From positions 1,116,001 to 1,180,000 of the forward strand of contig NZ_CP023276.1 in NCBI RefSeq assembly GCF_003065365.1: a stretch of DNA of 64,000 nucleotides, read 5' to 3'. The position numbers and the translations under genes are program-made. Under the pieces are notes generated by a model, which saw nothing but the letters and a program-made list of their open reading frames with translations, did not search any database and had not been told where the DNA came from. Shown here in pieces: positions 41,734 to 48,657 of this stretch. The DNA comes from Polynucleobacter difficilis. GTDB lineage: Bacteria > Pseudomonadota > Gammaproteobacteria > Burkholderiales > Burkholderiaceae. Each line of letters opens with the position of its first letter. Position 1 is the first letter of the stretch.

Positions 41734-42140
41734 GTCAGAAATTATTTAAAGCGCGTCATGCCCAAGGTGATGTGGTTGAGGGTTACTGCTTAAGCGCGAG
41801 TGATGGCTTTTCTGCACGCTACGATTTAGATCGCATTAATGGAACATTCTCACGTCCAAGTCATAAACTTTTTGGCAAATCGTATAACGATATGATCCTG
41901 GTTTTAGACACAGCTAAGGGTGGTGTTGCTAGCGCATGGATGCTTTATGAAATGAAGATGCGAAACCTATGCCCGTCTGCCATTGTTTTCAATACAGTCA
42001 ACCCCATTTTGGCTCAAGGCGCTGCCCATGGTGGCATATCCATGCTGAGTGGATTTGATGTCGACATCACAGCCGCTATTGCAAGTGGCGCCAAATTGCG
42101 CATTGATCCAAAAAATAAAACGGTTGAGGTAATTGCCTGA
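41730..42140 (+). CDS. Aconitase X swivel (small, DUF126) subunit
   Basis: 136 residues, the size of a stand-alone aconitase swivel domain. It has VVEGYCLSASDGFSARYDLDRINGTFSRPSHKLFGKSYNDMILVLDTAKGG-type sequence, where the conserved Ser that binds substrate lies in the GKS..D region. Four-base overlap with the large subunit implies they are made as one complex. Confidence 0.9.
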   Translation: MSQKLFKARHAQGDVVEGYCLSASDGFSARYDLDRINGTFSRPSHKLFGKSYNDMILVLDTAKGGVASAWMLYEMKMRNLCPSAIVFNTVNPILAQGAAHGGISMLSGFDVDITAAIASGAKLRIDPKNKTVEVIA

Positions 42141-42190
42141 GGTAAGCGCCTAAGTCTATTTATCGGCGATCTAGCGGGTATCTAAAACGC

Positions 42191-42952
42191 CTACTGCAAC
42201 CACCTCGCCGCTGCATCCAGTAATCCCTGCCGAACCTGCAATTGCCGCGCTGGATCGGTATCACCGCAGGCTAAGCGGCACTTCCAGTCGCTTGGCGCTT
42301 CAAAGTCGCAATGGGATGCGCCGGCAATTAATTCATCACGCCAAAGGGCTTTCATCTCAGAGCCCCATGGCGCTGCAACCGCCTTTGCATTGCAGCTTGA
42401 TGCGGGGGCTCTTAAAAGAAGGGCTTCGGTAGTAAGGCGTCTTGATGCAGTAATGCCAGCGCGCTCCGTTTCATTGGGCAAGACCCGATCAAATGGATCT
42501 AGCCCAACATATCCCACAACCCCAGGCGTATCTGCAGCAAGTAAGCTAGAGAGACCTCCTGCTGAAAAACCCACGAGTATGATGCGCTGGCTACTACCGC
42601 CAAAGGTATCTGTATTGCGTAGTAGATTAACTAAACCAGCAATCGCACTGGCATTGCAACGAAAGTCAAAGGTACAGGGCATATCGGGCGTAATCGCTAG
42701 AACGCCCCTCGCTGCCAATGCTTGAGCGTGTTCTCCCATGGTAGTACGGCTGCGTGTGAAGCCATGGGTCAGTATGGCTACCCCCTTTAGCGGTCCTATG
42801 GGCTTATACACATCCACCTCTATGGAAGTGCCGTTAATTTTGACTACCTGCGTTTGCGGCCGGATATTGGGTGCAGATTCAGTTGCGTGAAGCACGCTTG
42901 ATGTAGTAATCAGAATCAGGGCTATGCTTTGGTAAATGGAGGGTAATCTCAT
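42191..42952 (-). CDS. Exported alpha/beta hydrolase (dienelactone-hydrolase/cutinase-like)
   Basis: 253 residues from ATG 42952 (a GTG at 42973 is also open). A signal peptide (SIALILITTSSVLHATES) is followed by an alpha/beta hydrolase fold: GVAILTHGFTRSRTT for the oxyanion hole, nucleophile GFSAGG, acid in VGLDPFDRV and histidine in AGASHCDFEAP. Several cysteines suggest disulfides in the periplasm. Substrate unknown; an ester or lipid. It converges with the aconitase-X operon. Confidence 0.85.
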   Translation of the reverse strand: MRLPSIYQSIALILITTSSVLHATESAPNIRPQTQVVKINGTSIEVDVYKPIGPLKGVAILTHGFTRSRTTMGEHAQALAARGVLAITPDMPCTFDFRCNASAIAGLVNLLRNTDTFGGSSQRIILVGFSAGGLSSLLAADTPGVVGYVGLDPFDRVLPNETERAGITASRRLTTEALLLRAPASSCNAKAVAAPWGSEMKALWRDELIAGASHCDFEAPSDWKCRLACGDTDPARQLQVRQGLLDAAARWLQ

Positions 42953-42990
42953 AGTGATGCTTGATTTGATCACAGTCCCCGATGAACTGA

Positions 42991-43542
42991 TTACTTCATC
43001 TCTGGCAAATACTCAAAATTGGTACAGCCTACGTAGCTAAAGCCATAGTTTTCAGAAAATTCATAGCCGACATTGATGATGGTGCGCTGTGAGATGGCTA
43101 GTTTGTTACCCGTATTTCGGTCTATGACATAGTTATTTTTTAGAATCAGCATCGGCAATTGGGTTAAATCTGGCTCATCCTTGCCTAGATACTCCGATGT
43201 AACCAAGTCCTCTAAGTCCCTATCGACCTCGGTCACAATCAAATAACTCCGATACGTGCCAAAGGTAATTTTGGGCGCAATGACATCGCGCTTCATGTGC
43301 TCACTAAATAACTGATCGAAATACGAATATCGGTAGTTAATGAGTGTCAGCTGCTCAACGATCGACTTAAACCGCATTAAAACAGCTTGCTCGCGGCTTA
43401 CGCCATGGCCTAGTACCCAAATGGCATTTTCTCTTTTACAGGCATTAATAATTCCAAGATTGTCATCGTGGAAGGTTGTCGACCCAGTCCGCGATGTCTT
43501 GCTGTATACCGGCACGTATTGAAGGTGAAGTTCGAATGGCAT
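42991..43542 (-). CDS. Unknown 183-residue protein
   Basis: I do not recognise it. No signal peptide or membrane helix. It is rich in charged and aromatic residues and ends YVGCTNFEYLPEMK. The phrase RENAIWVLGHGVSREQAVLMRFKS could be a nucleotide-binding or nuclease strand-loop, but nothing decides it. It lies 38 bases upstream of the hydrolase gene. Confidence 0.7.
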   Translation of the reverse strand: MPFELHLQYVPVYSKTSRTGSTTFHDDNLGIINACKRENAIWVLGHGVSREQAVLMRFKSIVEQLTLINYRYSYFDQLFSEHMKRDVIAPKITFGTYRSYLIVTEVDRDLEDLVTSEYLGKDEPDLTQLPMLILKNNYVIDRNTGNKLAISQRTIINVGYEFSENYGFSYVGCTNFEYLPEMK

Positions 43543-43776
43543 GAAGGGTGTTTTATGCTGCTTTGCGATTAAATCGAATGGACATGTACGTTTTTAGCAT
43601 ACCTTGTGTACGGCGTTTTTCACAAATCACGACAGACGCTCTACGAGGGGTAATTTGGATAGCAAAATCAGAGATTTATCCCAGCTTACTGGCGCTAGAT
43701 CACGTAGTGAGCCACCCCGTCATTAGGATAAAGGTGTTACGTAGTCACCCTTTCACCTTTCTGATACGGAGTCACC
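43543..43776. other. Leader region of the repeat-protein gene
   Basis: 234 bases without a credible reading frame. It holds copy d of the palindromic element and the 81-base leader that is partly duplicated before 36623. Confidence 0.6.
43696..43713. repeat. Dispersed palindromic element, copy d
   Basis: TAGATCACGTAGTGAGCC, arms TCAC and GTGA intact with a changed loop. The flank CATTAGGATAAAGG...TTAC...CACCC matches copy b. It lies 81 bases before the 43777 ATG. Confidence 0.75.
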
Positions 43777-44088
43777 ATGAAATACCTCATTGCCATCGTA
43801 CTCATTACCCAAGCCACCTTATTTGTGCGCTCTGCAGTAGCGCAAACCAATTGGCAAAGTAGTCCACTGAATTACCAAAACAGTGAACTGAACTTTAATA
43901 ACAGTCCGCTCAATTACAACAATAGCCCACTCAATTATCAAAATAGTCCATTGAATTCCAATGCGACCAATGGGATATTTGATACCAGTGGTAATCGCCT
44001 CGGTTATGAAGTACAAGCCCCAACTGGCGTCACCAATATCTTTGATAACAACGGCAATCGGATTGGCTATACGCCAAGTAGACGGTAA
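43777..44088 (+). CDS. Small exported protein with SPLNYxN heptad repeats
   Basis: 103 residues. Signal peptide MKYLIAIVLITQATLFVRSAVAQ. Then five tandem heptads: SPLNYQN, SELNFNN, SPLNYNN, SPLNYQN, SPLNSNA. The rest holds two copies of an 11-12-residue motif, FDTSGNRLGY and FDNNGNRIGY. I do not know a named family; regular Asn/Leu spacing suggests a beta-helical or surface-assembling segment. ATG follows CGGAG. Its upstream leader is shared with the remnant at 36623. Confidence 0.8.
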   Translation: MKYLIAIVLITQATLFVRSAVAQTNWQSSPLNYQNSELNFNNSPLNYNNSPLNYQNSPLNSNATNGIFDTSGNRLGYEVQAPTGVTNIFDNNGNRIGYTPSRR

Positions 44089-44193
44089 AGCATGTCAACA
44101 TTCCTAGCTAGCATTTAGAGACCTGAACTAAATGAACAGACAGTACTGAATACAGTATGCTAAATAAACGCAATTGACCTAAGGACTACGTCT

Positions 44194-44871
44194 ATGAATA
44201 CAGAAATGATTCAGCAAGCAGAAGCATTTGCGCGCAAGTGCCATGAAGGTCAATTTCGTAAAGGGCATGCAAAGGAACCCTATGCAGTACACCTTGAGGA
44301 AGTTGCCGATTTAGTGCGCTCGTACGGCGGCAATGAAATTGAAATTTGCGCAGCCTGGTTGCATGACACGGTTGAAGATTGTCCGCCTACTAGCTTTGCC
44401 GACCTTGAGAGCCTTTTTGGAATGGAAGTAGCCGACGTCGTTCGTGAACTCACGGATGACAAATCACTCGAAAAAGCAGAACGCAAGCGAATGCAAGTTG
44501 TTAATGCCCCACATAAGAGCTCTTCCGCGGCTTTGGTCAAGCTATGCGATAAGACCAGTAACCTACGGGCAATTGCAAATTCGCCGCCAAAGGACTGGGA
44601 TTACGAGCGCCGCTCTGCATACGTTCAATGGGCCATTACCGTAGTTAATGCATTGCCCCATAAGCCAGAACCTGGCCTTCAGAACTTTTGGAGTGCGGTC
44701 GATGCAGCTGAACTTAAAAATGCAGAAGATTGCTTGCCACTTCGTCAATCTCAAAATGTGGCGCTTGAAGTGCTGCGGCGAAAAGCCTTGCGTGGCGGCG
44801 CTACGCCTGCCCAAGCGGAGGCATTTTTAGTGCGCTTTGCCAGTGGCGCAATACCGGATCACACAAAGTAA
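44194..44871 (+). CDS. HD-domain hydrolase related to the SpoT/RelA hydrolase domain
   Basis: 225 residues. HD metal residues are visible in ARKCHEGQFRKGHAKEPYAVHL and AAWLHDTVEDC, then LVKLCDKTSNLRAI, the pattern of ppGpp-hydrolase domains. There is no synthetase or TGS domain, so it may be a small alarmone hydrolase or hydrolyse another nucleotide. Stands alone on the plus strand, 105 bases after the repeat-protein gene. Confidence 0.85.
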   Translation: MNTEMIQQAEAFARKCHEGQFRKGHAKEPYAVHLEEVADLVRSYGGNEIEICAAWLHDTVEDCPPTSFADLESLFGMEVADVVRELTDDKSLEKAERKRMQVVNAPHKSSSAALVKLCDKTSNLRAIANSPPKDWDYERRSAYVQWAITVVNALPHKPEPGLQNFWSAVDAAELKNAEDCLPLRQSQNVALEVLRRKALRGGATPAQAEAFLVRFASGAIPDHTK

Positions 44872-44899
44872 ATGGATGCTAATTTAGGTTGATGGAAGC

Positions 44900-45370
44900 T
44901 TAACGAATGCTCCACTCGTAAGCCAAATCAACAAAAAGAGTTGCTTCTTCTGACAAGTACTGTGCCGATGGCTTAATACCTACCCTACCCAAGTCCAGCC
45001 GGTCTGAATCCCAACAGGTCTGGATAGTGGCATTAGTGGAAACTTCACCCCCCGAGTGGTGTTGCATGGCAAAACACAGGGTATCAAGCTGGCCTGGCTT
45101 TAATTGAAAGAAATCACCCTGAATGCCATGCGCAAAGTCGGCTGCGCGCTGACCATGCAGTGGATCTCTGCCATCGTTAAGACGGCAGCTGTCGTGCAGA
45201 AAGCCAAAAAGCTCCACCACTAAAAGATCAGCTTGGCGCAACTCTCCAATGGTCTTGCCATGGTGCAGCACCCGAGCCCAATGGTTTGCCCCATGAATAC
45301 CGCCCCAATCCAGCTTGAATTCGCTCTTGATTAGGGCAATGAGTCCTGCACGGTCGTATGGCTCCGTCAT
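44900..45370 (-). CDS. HD-superfamily phosphohydrolase, short form
   Basis: 156 residues. GIHGANHWARVLHHGKT, ELFGFLHDSCRLNDG and DPLHGQRAADF supply the H...HD...D metal ligands. Start is ATG 45370 which overlaps the DUF3293 stop by one base (TGATG); a TTG at 45373 is also open. Its pairing with DUF3293 and small unknown genes suggests a shared role that I cannot name. Confidence 0.8.
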   Translation of the reverse strand: MTEPYDRAGLIALIKSEFKLDWGGIHGANHWARVLHHGKTIGELRQADLLVVELFGFLHDSCRLNDGRDPLHGQRAADFAHGIQGDFFQLKPGQLDTLCFAMQHHSGGEVSTNATIQTCWDSDRLDLGRVGIKPSAQYLSEEATLFVDLAYEWSIR

Positions 45371-46074
45371 CAATAAACCTTCTGAATGCCGGCAGCGATT
45401 AATTTAAACATGCGATCCATTTCCGTGCCAATGCCCATGGCACTACCATCGGGGCAAGAAAGCGGCCACACTTGATTGAGGTCCCAGGCATTGGGATTTA
45501 ACCAGTGGAGTTGCTCCTGCGAAGCAACGCTCATGAGTAATGCCTGCTCTTTGATGGTGCGTGCTTGGGCGTTTTCTTGCAATGGCTCAGGCAGGGTTTG
45601 AATCCATTCATTTACTTCTTCACTGTTAGGGATACCAATCTCAAAGCGCAGACGCAGACTGACAAAGGCATCGGCTGTATTTATCCAGATAAAGGCGTTT
45701 TGACCAAACTGATCCGCTAAGCGCTCCGCCTCAACGAGGCTGATGCCAAGCGCTAATGTGCTCGGCTCCGGCTCCCACTTGCCTTCCGGATCACTGCCAA
45801 TGGCATCAAAACAGGCGGTTGACTTTGGCTGAAGCGCCGCCACAAGGGCTTTTTGCTGTCGCTCGTTTTCCTCTAGGGGCTGGATTTCACTAAAGGGGTT
45901 GTATGCTGTAATGATGGCTGCAGTTTGAACCTTATGAACGTGCATCAGCGCAGCGAGCGCATGACTTACCTCGCCGACCTTTAAGGCAATGGCATCATCG
46001 CCCTCGTTCACAATGTAGATTGCTTCGCGGTAGGCGCGCACCAAAGTGGGATGTACTGTTTTTCTTGCGATCAT
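45370..46074 (-). CDS. DUF3293-like protein
   Basis: 234 residues. The segment AIITAYNPFSEIQPLEENERQQKAL matches the characteristic core of DUF3293 proteins (I-T-A-x-N-P), followed by SDPEGKWEPEPSTLALGIS and an Ala/Phe-rich stretch. Family function is unknown. The C-terminal 80 residues are additional. It overlaps both neighbours, so it is the middle of a three-gene unit. Confidence 0.75.
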   Translation of the reverse strand: MIARKTVHPTLVRAYREAIYIVNEGDDAIALKVGEVSHALAALMHVHKVQTAAIITAYNPFSEIQPLEENERQQKALVAALQPKSTACFDAIGSDPEGKWEPEPSTLALGISLVEAERLADQFGQNAFIWINTADAFVSLRLRFEIGIPNSEEVNEWIQTLPEPLQENAQARTIKEQALLMSVASQEQLHWLNPNAWDLNQVWPLSCPDGSAMGIGTEMDRMFKLIAAGIQKVY

Positions 46075-46430
46075 GATCTATCCCCTGGTTCGATGGCAGT
46101 GAGTGGCGCAGCTGGCTGATCGGGCCAATGCGCTCCTAGACCTAATACTTTAGCCCGCTTGATGCGATGGTGTAATTTTAATGCCGCCGAAAAGTAATAG
46201 AGCATTGGATTTGCGATGACGCGCTGATACTCATGCTGCCCTAGCTCGACGGTAGTGCCATCTACGCGGTAATAATGCCTACCCTCGTGCGCGATTGCTT
46301 CCGCCTGATAGTGGAACTCATTGCGATAAAGGGCAAGGGGCACGAAGCGATTGCGCAGCGTAAGCCATTGTTTATTAATAGCGGACTGGTTGGATTGGTG
46401 TAAACCAATTTGTAATGGGGTGATATTCAT
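46071..46430 (-). CDS. Unknown 119-residue protein behind a covarying leader hairpin
   Basis: The frame extends to 46511, but the ribosome-binding site AAGAGGAG is six bases before ATG 46430 (MNITPLQIGLHQSNQ), which is therefore the start. The extra upstream codons overlap the leader hairpin and are not protein. No known domain; it contains EAIAHEGRHYYRVDGTTVELGQHEYQRV. Stop overlaps the DUF3293 start (ATGA). Confidence 0.75.
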   Translation of the reverse strand: MNITPLQIGLHQSNQSAINKQWLTLRNRFVPLALYRNEFHYQAEAIAHEGRHYYRVDGTTVELGQHEYQRVIANPMLYYFSAALKLHHRIKRAKVLGLGAHWPDQPAAPLTAIEPGDRS

Positions 46431-46446
46431 GTGCATCTCCTCTTTA

Positions 46447-46474
46447 GCCAATTTAGCAAGGTGCTGGGCATGGC
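46447..46474 (-). promoter_or_regulatory. Leader hairpin R1
   Basis: 28 nt. RNA: GCCA pairs with UGGC outside, AGCA pairs with UGCU inside, loop CCU, internal loop GCCC/AAAU. It ends 16 nt before the start codon, directly against AAGAGGAG. Length and spacing equal those of R2 and R3, with compensating base changes. Confidence 0.75.
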
Positions 46475-46538
46475 AATTGGATAAATCCGCCCGTAATTTA
46501 AAGCCAAACACCGCATGACTGGGGTGCTGGCTTTTGTA

Positions 46539-46814
46539 CTACTTTTTGCTACCTACTCTGCCTGGCGGGCGTGCAGCGCCATCTAGTCGATAGCATGGCT
46601 TATCGTCCCACACACTCTCGCGCCCAGAAAAGAGTTCGCCCAGCGTTAAGACTTCCGGATGGAGCTTAAAGCCAATTCGGCAGCATGCAAGATAAAGGGT
46701 TCTGGCGCTATTGCGATCAAGTGTTAAGGTCCACTGGGGCGCTTTGCGGCGAAATTGTTTTTCGTATTTATTCTTACTATTACGCCAATGGTAGTCTGGG
46801 GGCGGCCTAAACAT
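46539..46814 (-). CDS. Unknown 91-residue basic protein
   Basis: ATG 46814 follows AAGGAGGTG, one of the best ribosome-binding sites in the window. The product is basic (MFRPPPDYHWRNSKNKYEKQFRRK), with a helical middle (RNSARTLYLACCRIGFKLHPEVLTLGELF) and a basic tail. No family recognised. It overlaps the upstream gene's stop by eight bases. Confidence 0.75.
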   Translation of the reverse strand: MFRPPPDYHWRNSKNKYEKQFRRKAPQWTLTLDRNSARTLYLACCRIGFKLHPEVLTLGELFSGRESVWDDKPCYRLDGAARPPGRVGSKK

Positions 46815-47142
46815 AGTCCACCTCCTTACGACTATCGATGGGGCTTGGAAGATCCTGGGATTGCTCTTCAAACCACTCGAGCTCATCCGAGCGAATGGGG
46901 CGCAAATAGTAATCCGGTATGCGGCCCGTTGCACACTGCTCTATTCTTCCATCTGGGTATTCATAAGTGAGCGGACGCTCGTCCGATGCAACTTCCACAT
47001 GCCACAAAAAGATCTTTTTGTAGCTAGAGAACTTATCGTAGCCTACCGCACCGATGATTTTGACGACATTACCGAGATTAATTGGCAACTCCGCCTCTAC
47101 GGTGACCGCAAGGTCACCAACTTTACAAAATAATTGACTCAT
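46807..47142 (-). CDS. Unknown 111-residue acidic protein behind leader hairpin R2
   Basis: True start is ATG 47142 (MSQLFCKVGDLAVTVEAELP), six bases after the AGAGGAG site; the reading frame reaches 47163 only through the leader. The first half looks like a small beta-barrel (CKVGDLAVTVEAELPINLGNVVKI), reminiscent of the SH3-like starts of small phage or mobile-element proteins, and it is acidic at the end (DSRKEVDYV). Function unknown. Confidence 0.75.
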   Translation of the reverse strand: MSQLFCKVGDLAVTVEAELPINLGNVVKIIGAVGYDKFSSYKKIFLWHVEVASDERPLTYEYPDGRIEQCATGRIPDYYLRPIRSDELEWFEEQSQDLPSPIDSRKEVDYV

Positions 47143-47158
47143 CTTGCTCTCCTCTTTA

Positions 47159-47186
47159 GCCAATTTAGCAATGCGCTGGGCTTGGC
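47159..47186 (-). promoter_or_regulatory. Leader hairpin R2
   Basis: 28 nt. RNA: GCCAA pairs with UUGGC outside, AGCG with UGCU inside (one G-U pair), loop CAU, internal loop GCCC/AAA. 16 nt before ATG 47142. Confidence 0.75.
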
Positions 47187-47241
47187 AATTCGGTTTAACT
47201 CCGCCCTGTTACTTCGGCACTACAACGTCTTTATTTCCTTA

Positions 47242-47604
47242 CTAGTGCAGGACCGCCTCAACTGCTTCTGGCTTTCCTTCGGGATCTTTTTTTTGGTTCA
47301 ATACCAAGTAATCCTTGGTTTCTAAAGCCACAATTAAATACGCATCGATGGCTGCCCGAAAATCTTCTGCCTTATCTTCTCTGCAGTAAATATAGGACAA
47401 GCTATACATCAGGTTATCGGCATCTTCACCATGTACGGTAACGGTATTGGATTCATCCGAATCCACAATGCGTAGGCCACGTACAAATTCTGGCTTTTTA
47501 TCCTCAACCCAGCTAGGGTCAAGGCGATCGATGTCAAAGCGTAGACTGCGAAACAGATTGACGACGGCAAAACGGGTGCCGTTGATAAAAGAGTAATTGC
47601 GCAT
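47242..47604 (-). CDS. Unknown 120-residue protein
   Basis: ATG 47604 follows GGAGGCTTA. No recognised domain; it is acidic, with EDADNLMYSLSYIYCREDKAEDFRAAIDAYLI in the helical C-terminal half. This is one of the genes in the cluster without the R leader; copy f of the palindrome lies 49 bases upstream of its start. Confidence 0.75.
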   Translation of the reverse strand: MRNYSFINGTRFAVVNLFRSLRFDIDRLDPSWVEDKKPEFVRGLRIVDSDESNTVTVHGEDADNLMYSLSYIYCREDKAEDFRAAIDAYLIVALETKDYLVLNQKKDPEGKPEAVEAVLH

Positions 47605-47652
47605 TAAGCCTCCAATAAAAATATACTAATTAATATTATTTTGCGTATTTAC

Positions 47653-47670
47653 TGGCTCACAGGGTGAGCT
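47653..47670. repeat. Dispersed palindromic element, copy f
   Basis: TGGCTCACAGGGTGAGCTC, arms GCTCA and TGAGC round CAGGG, as in copy e. It overlaps the end of the 47657-48082 gene. Confidence 0.65.
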
Positions 47671-48082
47671 CAGGCTGTTTTATTTCAGTTAGGTTGGGTA
47701 TCCGAATCCACCAACCGGCATAGTAATGGCGGCCCTTGGATCGACACCGAAAGCTAAACCACCGCGATTTTGACTCTGTACTTATCGAGTTGCTATAAAG
47801 CCATTCATCGGTAATGCAAATATGACCAGAAGGAAAATAGCCGTGGTCTGCATAATGAAATAGCAGCAAGTTAAGCACGTACTCCCGCTGCAAAAATGAG
47901 TAGGCTTGGGTGCCATGAGGGCCATAGCGCTGGGGACTGCAAGCGTCAACAATGCACTTGGCATTCTCTATCACGGTTTCGTCGGTAATATCGGCATCGA
48001 TGAACGCATGCCACTCTTTATCAGGGCCGTGTTGCCCCCAAATCGTTTGTTTGCGTACTGGATCTTTAGTGTAAAAAGCCAT
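47657..48082 (-). CDS. Unknown 141-residue protein behind leader hairpin R3
   Basis: ATG 48082 is preceded by TAGGAG. The protein has an Asp/Tyr/Trp-rich sequence (WGQHGPDKEWHAFIDADITDE ... SRWFSFRCRSKGRHYYAGWWIRIP), no membrane segment and two or three cysteines. No family recognised. Confidence 0.75.
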   Translation of the reverse strand: MAFYTKDPVRKQTIWGQHGPDKEWHAFIDADITDETVIENAKCIVDACSPQRYGPHGTQAYSFLQREYVLNLLLFHYADHGYFPSGHICITDEWLYSNSISTESKSRWFSFRCRSKGRHYYAGWWIRIPNLTEIKQPELTL

Positions 48083-48098
48083 TTCTTTCTCCTATTTA

Positions 48099-48126
48099 GC
48101 CAGTTCGACAAAATGTCAGGCCTGGC
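48099..48126 (-). promoter_or_regulatory. Leader hairpin R3
   Basis: 28 nt. RNA: GCCAG pairs with CUGGC outside, GACA with UGUC inside, loop UUU, internal loop GCCU/GAA. 16 nt before ATG 48082. Both helices differ in sequence from R1 and R2 but keep pairing. Confidence 0.75.
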
Positions 48127-48174
48127 AATTGGGAATAACTCCGCCTTTACTATCTTTACTGCTGATATTGCTTA

Positions 48175-48408
48175 CTACAAACTACTTAAAAACTCCTTGG
48201 CAATTGCTAGCCATTTTTGCTCTAGCGCTTGTGGATCGAGGTTTTCGATGTCAAACGCCAATTCACTTGCTTCTGGTTCGGTGACATTCAGGCTTTTATC
48301 ACCGATAAAGAGCCTGTAAATATCATCAACCACCCAAACCTGAATTGCACCACCAACATAGACTACTTTTGCGGGCAATAGTTGATCGCCCACGATGACT
48401 CTGGCCAT
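48175..48408 (-). CDS. Unknown 77-residue protein, first gene of the small-gene cluster
   Basis: ATG 48408 (MARVIVGDQLLPAKVVYVGG) follows TGAGGAG. The first half forms two or three short strands (AIQVWVVDDIYRLFIGDK) and the second half one helix ending KEFLSSL. No family recognised. It begins 45 bases after the terminator of the structured RNA and has no R hairpin. Confidence 0.75.
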   Translation of the reverse strand: MARVIVGDQLLPAKVVYVGGAIQVWVVDDIYRLFIGDKSLNVTEPEASELAFDIENLDPQALEQKWLAIAKEFLSSL

Positions 48409-48452
48409 ATAAATTCTCCTCAAATTGTTAAAGAACGTAGGGCCTAGAAATG

Positions 48453-48474
48453 AAAAAGGCCCCAAAAGAGGGGC
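48453..48474 (-). terminator. Terminator of the structured RNA
   Basis: Minus strand GCCCC, loop TCTTTT, GGGGC, then CTTTTT. It can also stop readthrough from the lipoprotein operon ending at 48658. Confidence 0.85.
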
Positions 48475-48585
48475 TTGACGTTTAGTTATCTAGCGCAGTT
48501 AAATCACTAGATCACATTCGCTGTAAGCGTAGCACCGTTGTCCTGTGGACCGGTTGCTGTGGGCTTTCGCCCCCTCTTCATGTAT
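48453..48585 (-). ncRNA. Unassigned structured RNA of about 130 nt with own promoter and terminator
   Basis: Transcription is predicted from about 48585. Successive hairpins are GGGC-GAAA-GCCC, ACCGGUCC-ACA-GGACAACGGU, CGCU-UAC-AGCG, AUCUAG...CUAGAU and a terminator hairpin with U-run. AAGAGGGG at the 5' end can also pair with CCCCUCUU, the left arm of the terminator, so a closing helix and the terminator exclude each other. The second helix with its AGCAACC and GGUGCU sides resembles the P3 helix of SAM-I/IV riboswitches; other SAM-I parts are not seen. It may be a riboswitch/attenuator for 48175-48408 or a free small RNA. Confidence 0.65.
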
Positions 48586-48591
48586 GGATAA

Positions 48592-48621
48592 ATTATACAA
48601 ACTTTAGGTCATAAATGTCAA
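48592..48621 (-). promoter_or_regulatory. Strong sigma-70 promoter of the structured RNA
   Basis: Perfect TTGACA (48616-48621) and perfect TATAAT (48592-48597) with an 18-base spacer. It begins 37 bases after the stop of the LPP20-like gene. Confidence 0.88.
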
Positions 48622-48657
48622 CATTCATTTCTAAAATTCGTGTCTGTTTTTCACCGT

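Noticed and set aside
44144..44157. Second LexA box before the HD gene
   Set aside because: TACTGAATACAGTA has good half sites, but only four bases separate CTG and CAG instead of ten.
46431..48155. Integron gene cassettes with attC sites
   Set aside because: Small unknown genes separated by similar hairpin-forming repeats suggested it, but the hairpins are 28 nt, lie before rather than after genes, and the RYYYAAC/GTTRRRY ends fit only one copy. No integrase is present.
48453..48585. Canonical SAM-I riboswitch
   Set aside because: Only the P3-like AGCAACC/GGUGCU helix matches. The kink-turn, the P2 pseudoknot and the usual methionine-related downstream gene are missing.
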